From Bacteroidota bacterium (GTDB lineage: Bacteria; Bacteroidota; Ignavibacteria; Ignavibacteriales; Ignavibacteriaceae): a stretch of 8,236 nucleotides of DNA. Shown here piece by piece: positions 1 to 6,234 of the stretch. Under the pieces are notes generated by a model, which worked only from the letters and a program-made list of their open reading frames with translations, was not told the DNA's origin and did not search any database. Within the stretch, counting starts at the first letter, position 1. Each line of letters begins with the position of its first letter. Where the stretch lies: contig JAJYSI010000016.1 of NCBI GenBank assembly GCA_021793635.1, positions 9,408 to 17,643 on the forward strand, read 5' to 3'. Both the position numbers and the translations under genes were made by a program.

Positions 1-1
1 A

Positions 2-1993
2 GAAGAGAAGGTAAATAGAAAAAGAGCAGGAGCAAGTCTTTTACTCGATTATATAATCCCCAACGGCAAAGTTACTGCTAACGGTTTCTTTAACCAACTC
101 AACTGGAGTGGGCTCTATAATATAAATGATATGTGGACACCTGATGCATCTTACAACACCAATCGTCATTTTTATCAATTGGAACAGACCGGTGGTTTAA
201 CCAACATTTTTACTAGCGCCTTAGGTGTGAAACAGGATTTTAGCTGGATTAAGTATGATTTCTCCGTATCAAAATCGGGATCATTTAGCAATACTCCAAA
301 TGACCGCGTCTGGCAGTTTGATCAAGAATCAGGGGCATTCCCAACAACAGCTATTACGCCAAGCACTCCCCTTACAGATATTCCAAAGATTGCAGTGATT
401 GATACAAATAAAACACAATTGGCTAATATGTATGTGTACGGTACGAGAGTAATGGAAAATCATACATCGACAAATCTAAACATCCAAATGCCATTTAGAT
501 TAAGCAATCAAATAGACGGATATTTTAAAACCGGCGCAAAATTCCATTGGATAGACAGGTCAAATAACCAAAGCCAGGTAGGTGAGAATGGATTGAATTA
601 TGGGAATACCAGCGCAGCTAATCCCCAACTTTCAATTCTAGACGCAGCGTATCCTCAATATAATATAAGCGCTCTTGCATCGAAGTACGGAGGATTGCCT
701 ATCACTCAGTTTTTAGTTAATGAGAACCGGTCAAACTTTCTAAACGGGAATTATCCGCTGGGATTTATTTTAAGCCAATCGATGATGAATAATTTGACAG
801 ATGCGCTTAAATCAAGCAGGCAATGGCTTACCTATTCAGTAGGAACATTGGGACATGATTATAGCGGTAGTGAAAATTATCAGGCTGCTTATGTGATGGG
901 TGAATTCAACATTACGAAATATATAACATTAATTCCGGGTGTGCGATGGGAAGGTGAACATACTGTATACAACGGAGAAAGGTACAGACAAATTACAATA
1001 AGTAATCAGGAAGGGCCGCCCGCCGACTTAACTTATTTTACAACCGTACGTAATAATTCATTTTGGTTGCCGATGGTAAACTTAATTGCCAAACCGACAG
1101 ATTGGCTTCAAATTAAACTTGCAAGAACCGAAACGTTAGCGCATCCTGATTATATTCAATATGCCCCAATTACATATATTACTTCCGACCAAAGTCAAAT
1201 TACTGCGGCTAATTCAGACCTGCATACATCGCGAGCAATAAACTATGATGCTCAAATATCCGTATATCAAAACTATGTCGGTTATTTATCTGTAGATGGT
1301 TTTTATAAAAAAATTAGTGATCTGATATTTTACGCCGCTTATAAGCTTAGCCCAGGTTTAACTCCGCCTCCGGGACTTAATATTCCACCAAGCTGGTATG
1401 GAAGTTCTGCTCCTCAGATTAGTACTTATATGAATAACCCTAACCCGGCAGAGTACTCCGGTTTCGAAATAGACTGGCAGACTCACTTTTGGTATTTGCC
1501 TTCAATTTTCCAGGGACTCGTGTTGAATGTTAATTACACACATATATTTTCCCGTATGCAATTGCAGTACGATAGCCTTATTACTACAATTACCGGCCGT
1601 GCTCCAAGATTGAGCTATCATTATGCTTACGTCAAAAGGCAGATTACAACGCGTATGCCTGACCAACCGGCTAATATTGCCAATGTTACATTGGGATATG
1701 ATTTGGGTGGTTTTTCAATTCGTCTGTCTTATCTATATCAAGCCGATAAGCTAACAGGCATAGGGTATTCGGGATCATATCCGAGCCCTATTTTAAGCTC
1801 ATATACCGGTCCGTATGAACGATGGGATCTTACACTTCAGCAAAAGATTCAATCAAATATTCAGCTGTTTGTCAACCTAAATAATATAAACGCAAGACCT
1901 GATAGAAACTTTACAGGATTTACACTTTCTAATCCGGCTTACGAGGAGTATTATGGTTTTTCAATGGATTTCGGTGTTCGATATAATTTATAA
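2..1993 (+). CDS. TonB-dependent outer-membrane receptor, C-terminal part (5' truncated by window edge)
   Basis: This is the beta-barrel portion of a TonB-dependent receptor, which imports a bound ligand (siderophore, cobamide or glycan) across the outer membrane using TonB energy. The reading frame is open from base 2, and the 43 codons before the first ATG (131) encode receptor-like sequence (RKRAGASLLLDYIIPNGK), so the true start is upstream and 663 residues are visible. Family-type stretches are 'IPGVRWEGEHTVYNG', the 'LARTETLAHPDY' strand, 'NYDAQISVY' followed by 'GFYKKISDLIF', 'EYSGFEIDW', and the late 'RWDLTLQQKI...LFVNLNNIN' strand. The last strand ends 'GFSMDFGVRYNL', as expected for the final barrel strand, although the last residue is Leu rather than the usual aromatic. 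A proline-rich loop (LTPPPGLNIPP) probably faces outward. The plug domain and TonB box lie outside the window. No SusD-like partner follows; the next gene is a secreted T9SS protein 75 bp away with no terminator between. The substrate cannot be told from sequence. Confidence 0.92.
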   Translation, partial: EEKVNRKRAGASLLLDYIIPNGKVTANGFFNQLNWSGLYNINDMWTPDASYNTNRHFYQLEQTGGLTNIFTSALGVKQDFSWIKYDFSVSKSGSFSNTPNDRVWQFDQESGAFPTTAITPSTPLTDIPKIAVIDTNKTQLANMYVYGTRVMENHTSTNLNIQMPFRLSNQIDGYFKTGAKFHWIDRSNNQSQVGENGLNYGNTSAANPQLSILDAAYPQYNISALASKYGGLPITQFLVNENRSNFLNGNYPLGFILSQSMMNNLTDALKSSRQWLTYSVGTLGHDYSGSENYQAAYVMGEFNITKYITLIPGVRWEGEHTVYNGERYRQITISNQEGPPADLTYFTTVRNNSFWLPMVNLIAKPTDWLQIKLARTETLAHPDYIQYAPITYITSDQSQITAANSDLHTSRAINYDAQISVYQNYVGYLSVDGFYKKISDLIFYAAYKLSPGLTPPPGLNIPPSWYGSSAPQISTYMNNPNPAEYSGFEIDWQTHFWYLPSIFQGLVLNVNYTHIFSRMQLQYDSLITTITGRAPRLSYHYAYVKRQITTRMPDQPANIANVTLGYDLGGFSIRLSYLYQADKLTGIGYSGSYPSPILSSYTGPYERWDLTLQQKIQSNIQLFVNLNNINARPDRNFTGFTLSNPAYEEYYGFSMDFGVRYNL

Positions 1994-2068
1994 GATTTAT
2001 GTTTCTATGAATGCAAATTCACTAACTAACTTAATATAAATCATCACAAAATAATCGGAGGATTACTT
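1994..2068 (+). other. Short intergenic spacer, no terminator seen
   Basis: This 75-bp gap between the receptor and the T9SS-secreted protein has no GC-rich hairpin followed by a T run. Readthrough from the receptor gene into the next gene is therefore plausible. A TATAAA-like hexamer lies at 2035-2040, but no convincing -35 partner is visible, so I do not call a promoter. Confidence 0.5.
2057..2062 (+). promoter_or_regulatory. Strong Shine-Dalgarno site for the T9SS-secreted protein
   Basis: GGAGGA lies 6 bases before the ATG at 2069 and fixes that start. It is notable because many Bacteroidota genes lack a clear Shine-Dalgarno sequence, and neither the solute-binding protein nor the kinase in this window has one as strong. 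Confidence 0.85.
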
Positions 2069-2146
2069 ATGAAACTCAAGTACTCATTCTTTCTGGTAAC
2101 TCTCTTGCTAGTATTCATCTTTGGATGGATGTCGCAGGTGAGTGCA
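2069..2146 (+). other. Signal peptide of the T9SS-secreted protein
   Basis: Residues 1-26 have a basic start (MKLK), a long hydrophobic core (FFLVTLLLVFIFGW) and a V-S-A end with small residues at -3 and -1 before Q27. This is a standard Sec signal for signal peptidase I, required for T9SS cargo to reach the periplasm first. Confidence 0.85.
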
Positions 2147-4654
2147 CAAACAGGCGATACATTACTTGTCTCCTGGGAAACTACACCCGGTTCCGGAATT
2201 CCGCTTACTAACGCACTTTACAATGCAGTAATGGGCGATACAAATGCTAGCGGAGCCAGATTAGACCTAAACCGTGTTTATTTACTTCAAAAAGGCGGAG
2301 TCTATTGGAATACTGAACATTTTCAAAACAATGGTTATGCACTAAGGTTTGTCGGACAATCTCCAGACCCTACTGATATTTATGGCAACCCTCCTACACT
2401 TCAGATGGTTGCTAGAGGAGATGGTTCAGTTGACGGGCATATCATTTTGGGATACGGTGATGTCTATATGAAAAACATCTACGTAATTGAATCGGATAAT
2501 AATGGTGTACAAACTTATTATCAGCCGATAGAGTTTGAGGCGAATAATCTTCATGTAGCATTTGATAGTTGTATTTTTGAACGTTCAAACTTTGCAGTCG
2601 CTGCCTGGAACGGCAAAAATAATGAAATATCTTTCACTAACTGTATATTCCGTAATTTAGTCGAAAGACCTATTACACAACAATGGACCGGCCGAGGAAT
2701 TTCCATTTGGGCTGATGAAGATTCTGTTATTGTTGAAAATTGTACTTTCTATAATGTCGGATTTACGGCTATTCAGATTGAAGGCGGTGCAGCAAATTAT
2801 GTCCGTTTTGACCATAACACATTAGTAAATATTGGCCGCGGTATAAACACTACTACCTGGCTTCGAACAGCCTACTTTGTAAATAATTTGTATATAAATA
2901 CATTCTTTGACGGAGAAGGATATAACGACTATTCGCTTACATTAAATCCAAGTCGTGATCCAAGAGCATATACAAGCGGAATGTTCAGTTTCGCAGGTTT
3001 GCCTTCTTCATACGGACCGGATCTTGGGCGTAGAATCGCTTTTTCCAATTCGGCAGCTTTTCTAGCTCAATCATTTAGGAATGCATGGGCTGATACAGTT
3101 AGAGTTCAGCCTTATATTAATGCAGTTATTGATTCATTCTTTACTACCTACAGTCCTGCAAATGGCGGACAAATGGTAATCCAGGATACATCCTGGTTAA
3201 CATCAGTTCCTAAATTTGCGAACTTTGATACAACAAACTATCCCAAAATGATTTCTTTTATACAGGATGTACGGGCAGGTATTTCTCCGGCTCCATGGTG
3301 GGTCTATAATATGCAAACTGATCCAAGTACAGGTGATACTCTTTGGACAGCGCCATCGTGGCCTATTAAAGAAAATTTCACATACACTGACCAAACATTA
3401 ATGACTGCAGGGACAGATGGTCTTCCACTTGGCGATCTTAATTGGTTCCCAACTCAACTAAAACTATGGGAAGCTAATAAAGCAGCCAACATTGCTAAAA
3501 TTGAAAATATCCCCGGCGGTAAAAGAGTATTTACAGTGGATACAACAGCGGAAGCTGAATCCGGTACAGTCGGTGGAAGTGCTGCAGTTGCGGCAGTTCA
3601 AGGACTTACTTATTACGATTACACAGGTGCCGGCTCACTTACCTGGACATTCAACGTAACTACTCCAGGGCAATATGATACAAGATGGTTAGTTAATGAA
3701 ACCGGTCGTGGTCAGAGCGGACCTGTTCTTGCCATAAACGGCGCTACTTTTGTTGATAAAGCACATGGCTGGGGACAGTTTGTATTTGATCCATTACTCG
3801 GTCCAGCTATTGGGCAACCAAATAACGCATGGATTTGGGTACCTATTACTGCTGACTCAGTTTTAACTACCCAAGCAAGTCTATTTACATTGGCTGCTGG
3901 TTCAAATACAATTGGAGTTACCGGCGGCGGATGGGGAGAAGTTCAATTTGCAGAGATTGATGTTGTTCTGCATGGCGGAACCGATACATTAAAGCTCAAA
4001 GCTCCCGATGCAGTTCCTGTTTTGGTTAAAGCGGGCGCCGTTGGAGTTAAATGGGTAGCATCAGGATTTAAGTATGTTAACATGGGAACAAGCGGTACTG
4101 ATCAGTTTACCATAAATGTACCTGCTGACGGTATCTATAGACTTTCTATGTCATATCAGAATGCTGCCGGGCCAGCAAACGGCAGTGTAAAAGTTGACGG
4201 TGCAACTGTGCTTTCAAGCCTTGATTTTACAAGCAACACAGACTCAACAGCACTAACACTTCTAACTAATTCATTTAACTTAACTCAAGGTACTCATACT
4301 TTTATAGTAGGCTCTGGAAATGTCAATTTGGATTATGTTCAGTTAGTTTCAGAAATGGTTACCGGAATAAAAAATGTTCAAAATCAACCGTCATCTTATG
4401 CACTTCAACAAAATTACCCGAACCCGTTCAATCCATCAACAATTATTGAATTTTCATTGGCAAAAGGTTCACACGTAGAGTTACAAATCTTTAATATCTT
4501 AGGCCAAAAAGTTGCTACTCTTGTTAATGGTTTTATGAATGCAGGAGCTCATTCAGTTCAATTTAATGCAAGTAATCTAGCTTCGGGTGTTTATTTCTAC
4601 GGAATGAAAGCAGGTGATTTCCAGACTTACAAAAAAATGATGTTATTGAAATAA
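2069..4654 (+). CDS. Secreted beta-helix protein with two carbohydrate-binding-like domains and T9SS type A sorting domain
   Basis: This complete 861-residue exported protein was recognised by architecture, not by a named family. Residues 1-26 form a signal peptide (MKLK, hydrophobic core, VSA before Q27). Residues about 110-280 carry repeated coils such as FDSCIFE, FTNCIFR, VENCTFY and FDHNTLV, the pattern of a right-handed parallel beta-helix as in polysaccharide lyases and related glycan-active proteins. Residues about 280-485 are unassigned, rich in Trp and Pro. Residues about 488-636 and 650-761 look like two galactose-binding-type jelly rolls (CBM6/CBM35-like). The first opens with 'AEAES' and ends 'AEIDVVL'; the second ends 'LDYVQLV'. 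Residues about 776-861 are the T9SS sorting domain. The protein should be moved across the outer membrane and anchored on, or released from, the surface. The start is supported by GGAGGA and the signal peptide. It follows the receptor gene closely, suggesting a shared role with a glycan. I see no identifiable catalytic residues, so it could be a lyase, another hydrolase or only a binding protein. Confidence 0.9.
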   Translation: MKLKYSFFLVTLLLVFIFGWMSQVSAQTGDTLLVSWETTPGSGIPLTNALYNAVMGDTNASGARLDLNRVYLLQKGGVYWNTEHFQNNGYALRFVGQSPDPTDIYGNPPTLQMVARGDGSVDGHIILGYGDVYMKNIYVIESDNNGVQTYYQPIEFEANNLHVAFDSCIFERSNFAVAAWNGKNNEISFTNCIFRNLVERPITQQWTGRGISIWADEDSVIVENCTFYNVGFTAIQIEGGAANYVRFDHNTLVNIGRGINTTTWLRTAYFVNNLYINTFFDGEGYNDYSLTLNPSRDPRAYTSGMFSFAGLPSSYGPDLGRRIAFSNSAAFLAQSFRNAWADTVRVQPYINAVIDSFFTTYSPANGGQMVIQDTSWLTSVPKFANFDTTNYPKMISFIQDVRAGISPAPWWVYNMQTDPSTGDTLWTAPSWPIKENFTYTDQTLMTAGTDGLPLGDLNWFPTQLKLWEANKAANIAKIENIPGGKRVFTVDTTAEAESGTVGGSAAVAAVQGLTYYDYTGAGSLTWTFNVTTPGQYDTRWLVNETGRGQSGPVLAINGATFVDKAHGWGQFVFDPLLGPAIGQPNNAWIWVPITADSVLTTQASLFTLAAGSNTIGVTGGGWGEVQFAEIDVVLHGGTDTLKLKAPDAVPVLVKAGAVGVKWVASGFKYVNMGTSGTDQFTINVPADGIYRLSMSYQNAAGPANGSVKVDGATVLSSLDFTSNTDSTALTLLTNSFNLTQGTHTFIVGSGNVNLDYVQLVSEMVTGIKNVQNQPSSYALQQNYPNPFNPSTIIEFSLAKGSHVELQIFNILGQKVATLVNGFMNAGAHSVQFNASNLASGVYFYGMKAGDFQTYKKMMLLK
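2396..2908 (+). other. Right-handed parallel beta-helix region
   Basis: About residues 110-280. Successive coils share a hydrophobic strand followed by Asn/Cys and another short strand: VAFDSCIFERS, ISFTNCIFRNL, VIVENCTFYNV, VRFDHNTLVNI, AYFVNNLYINT. Asn or Cys at the turn position stacks from coil to coil as in the internal ladders of pectate-lyase-like folds. Coil number and exact edges are estimates by eye. Confidence 0.75.
3530..3976 (+). other. CBM6/35-like carbohydrate-binding domain (first)
   Basis: About residues 488-636. The order of elements fits a galactose-binding-type jelly roll: an opening acidic motif (AEAES, E495 and E497), a 'YYDYTGAGSLTWTFNV' strand, 'PGQYDTRWLVN', 'LAINGA', a tryptophan-rich stretch (NAWIWVPI), 'LAAGSNTIGV' and a closing 'FAEIDVVL'. 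In CBM6/CBM35 the acidic opening residues usually bind calcium and the aromatic residues contact sugar. The assignment is by pattern only. Confidence 0.65.
4016..4351 (+). other. CBM-like beta-sandwich domain (second)
   Basis: About residues 650-761. It repeats the late half of the jelly-roll pattern: 'FTINVPADGIYRLSMSY', 'GSVKVDGATV', 'LTQGTHTFIVGSGNVNLDYVQLV'. It is shorter than the first domain and has fewer aromatic residues, so sugar binding is less certain. Confidence 0.55.
4394..4651 (+). other. T9SS type A sorting domain (Por secretion C-terminal domain)
   Basis: About residues 776-861. It shows the hallmark order LQQNYPNPFNPST, then VELQIFNILGQKVATLV, NAGAHSVQFNASNLASGVYF and the basic end YKKMMLLK. 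In known T9SS cargo this domain directs passage through the outer membrane and is removed by the sortase PorU. The wording is closest to the Ignavibacteria style, which supports the taxonomic guess. Confidence 0.95.
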
Positions 4655-4784
4655 CTAAATTCAAAAACATATTTTTAGTAAGTGAGAGTAAATAAATTAA
4701 ATCTTATTTTTAGTTTATACAATGTAGATTAGAAAATAAATGAAAATGAAACTAGTAAATAAGGTTTAAGAAATAAATACTTGT

Positions 4785-4820
4785 AAAAGCCGGAAGCCTA
4801 AGAGTTTCCGGCTTTTTTTT
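4785..4820 (+). terminator. Rho-independent terminator after the T9SS-protein gene
   Basis: AGCCGGAA (4788-4795) pairs perfectly with TTCCGGCT (4806-4813) around a 10-base loop, followed directly by T residues (4813-4820). Flanking A residues at 4785-4787 can extend the stem with those T residues. It sits 130 bases past the stop codon and separates the receptor/T9SS unit from the sensory operon. Confidence 0.92.
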
Positions 4821-4839
4821 GAAATAATGCGGTGCTTTT

Positions 4840-4867
4840 GTTTTTATATATAATTATGTTTTTATAT
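4840..4867 (+). promoter_or_regulatory. Possible promoter or operator region of the sensory operon
   Basis: The sequence holds two copies of GTTTTTATAT starting 18 bases apart and a TATAAT hexamer at 4849-4854. No good -35 is visible at the usual spacing, and the area is so AT-rich that such matches arise easily. A second -10-like hexamer, TATAGT, lies at 4899-4904 close to the start codon. A promoter must exist between the terminator and 4915, but I cannot place it firmly. Confidence 0.25.
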
Positions 4868-4914
4868 TATTTTACATTAGTTTAGAACAATTTTTCGATA
4901 TAGTTTAATCAATT

Positions 4915-6219
4915 ATGAAAATAAAATTAAATCAGCGATGGGCATTCATATTCCTAATAGTTATGGCAATAATGTATTTAGGGATTTATTTTTTTGAGTA
5001 TAATTATCCTGTCCAAAAAATAAAAAAAATATATTTTGCCGACCGAATGACTACAGCTCACAAAATATTAATTGCCGAATATAATAAATTGAACGCCGGT
5101 AAAGTGGAAGTTGTGCCGGTCGATTTTCCAAATGATGATTTTAGTACAAATGAAAGAAAAGAAATTGTAGCTCGCTCGCTCAGAGGATTGGGAGATGGTA
5201 TTGATATTTTTGCAGTTGATATAATCTGGGTGCAGAGATTCGCTAAATGGTGTGAACCATTAGATAAATATTTTCCGGAACCAGAAAAAAATAAAATTCT
5301 AAGTGAAGCTATGGAATCGTGCTATTTTGACGGTGAAATGGTAGCGGCTCCATTATACATGGTTCAATCAGTTATGTATTATCGTAAAGATTTATTGGAA
5401 AAAATGAAGAACGGTGATCAGATTATTAAGAAAGTTCAAGACGGTCTAACCTGGGATGAATTTATAAGCCTCGACAAAAAATTAAACGTTAAAAATCCGT
5501 TTTATATTTTCCCGGGGGCTGATTATGAGGGGTTAATCTGTGCATTTGATGAGCAGCTTTTAAGTTTAAAACAAAATTATTTCGAACAAAACGGTTTTAA
5601 CTTTGAAACACCGGAAGCTGAAAAAACGTTACAATTATTTCATGATCTTATTAATAAATATAAGATGTCGCCCTCGCAAATAACGCAATTTACAGAGGTC
5701 CCAAGCTACGAATATTTTATAAAAAATAATGGATTATTCCTTTGGGGATGGAACAGTTATGATAAAGACTTTAAGGACACTCCCTACGATTTGAGCAAAC
5801 AAAATGATTTAAGAAAGGCGCCAGTCCCTCATTTTGAGGGCGGTAAGTCCACCTCAATTTTAGGCGGGTGGGATCTTATGGTCTCAAAATTTTCAGATAA
5901 TAAAAAAGAAGCGGTTGATTTTGTCAAGTTTCTTCTAAAAAAACAATCCCAGGAAATTTTCTATAAAAAAAGTGCATATTATCCTGTCTTAAAAGAATTT
6001 TACCGTGATTCTACTTTCGAGAGTAATAATTCTAATGTATACGACTACAAGAAATACTTAATGTCCGGATTGCACCGTCCCGCAAATGAAGAGTACACAA
6101 AATACTCAAAAATTATGTCTTATTATTTTAATAGGGCGTTAAGTTATAAATTATCTGTTAAAGATGCTTTGGAGAAATGTACCAAAGCAATTCAATTAGA
6201 TAAAATAATTCTAAAATAA
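4915..6219 (+). CDS. Membrane-anchored extracellular solute-binding protein, family 1 (MalE-like)
   Basis: This 434-residue periplasmic binding protein is of the sugar ABC-transporter type. Family-like features are 'IAEYNKLNAGKVEVVPVDF' near the start of lobe 1, 'DGIDIFAVDIIWVQRFAKW' (about 94-112), 'GEMVAAPLYM..SVMYYRKDLLEK' (140-163), 'LTWDEF', 'FLWGWNSYD', the hinge-type 'SILGGWDLMVSK' (314-325) and 'KEAVDFVKFLL' (331-341). Residues about 9-28 form one hydrophobic helix after a basic start, with no lipobox cysteine and no small-residue cleavage site before FEYNYPVQ. I therefore infer an uncleaved anchor holding it on the outer face of the inner membrane. No permease or ATPase gene is seen; a kinase starts 15 bp downstream. 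This suggests a sensing role, presenting a sugar to the kinase, rather than transport. The ATG at 4915 lacks a clear Shine-Dalgarno sequence but precedes the basic/hydrophobic N-terminus correctly. The ligand is unknown, and a transport role with distant partners remains possible. Confidence 0.9.
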   Translation: MKIKLNQRWAFIFLIVMAIMYLGIYFFEYNYPVQKIKKIYFADRMTTAHKILIAEYNKLNAGKVEVVPVDFPNDDFSTNERKEIVARSLRGLGDGIDIFAVDIIWVQRFAKWCEPLDKYFPEPEKNKILSEAMESCYFDGEMVAAPLYMVQSVMYYRKDLLEKMKNGDQIIKKVQDGLTWDEFISLDKKLNVKNPFYIFPGADYEGLICAFDEQLLSLKQNYFEQNGFNFETPEAEKTLQLFHDLINKYKMSPSQITQFTEVPSYEYFIKNNGLFLWGWNSYDKDFKDTPYDLSKQNDLRKAPVPHFEGGKSTSILGGWDLMVSKFSDNKKEAVDFVKFLLKKQSQEIFYKKSAYYPVLKEFYRDSTFESNNSNVYDYKKYLMSGLHRPANEEYTKYSKIMSYYFNRALSYKLSVKDALEKCTKAIQLDKIILK

Positions 6220-6234
6220 TTTTGAAGTTGACAA

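Larger units (their letters stand above)
4655..4914 (+). other. AT-rich intergenic region between the two gene units
   Basis: This 260-bp gap holds no plausible ORF or tRNA. Its first 130 bases are a long AT-rich trailer before the terminator at 4785-4820. The remaining 94 bases should carry the promoter of the solute-binding-protein operon. It contains an exact 10-base direct repeat, GTTTTTATAT, at 4840-4849 and 4858-4867. Confidence 0.7.

Noticed and set aside
131..1993. ATG at 131 as the real start of the receptor gene
   Set aside because: The frame is open from base 2 and encodes receptor-like sequence before 131. There is no signal peptide after 131 and the plug domain is missing, so the gene is cut by the window edge.
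3203..3394. Small minus-strand ORF of 63 codons
   Set aside because: It lies wholly inside the T9SS-protein gene on the opposite strand, has no recognisable motif, and the + strand frame is clearly coding.
4915..5020. Solute-binding protein as a lipoprotein
   Set aside because: There is no cysteine after the N-terminal hydrophobic stretch, so a lipobox is absent.
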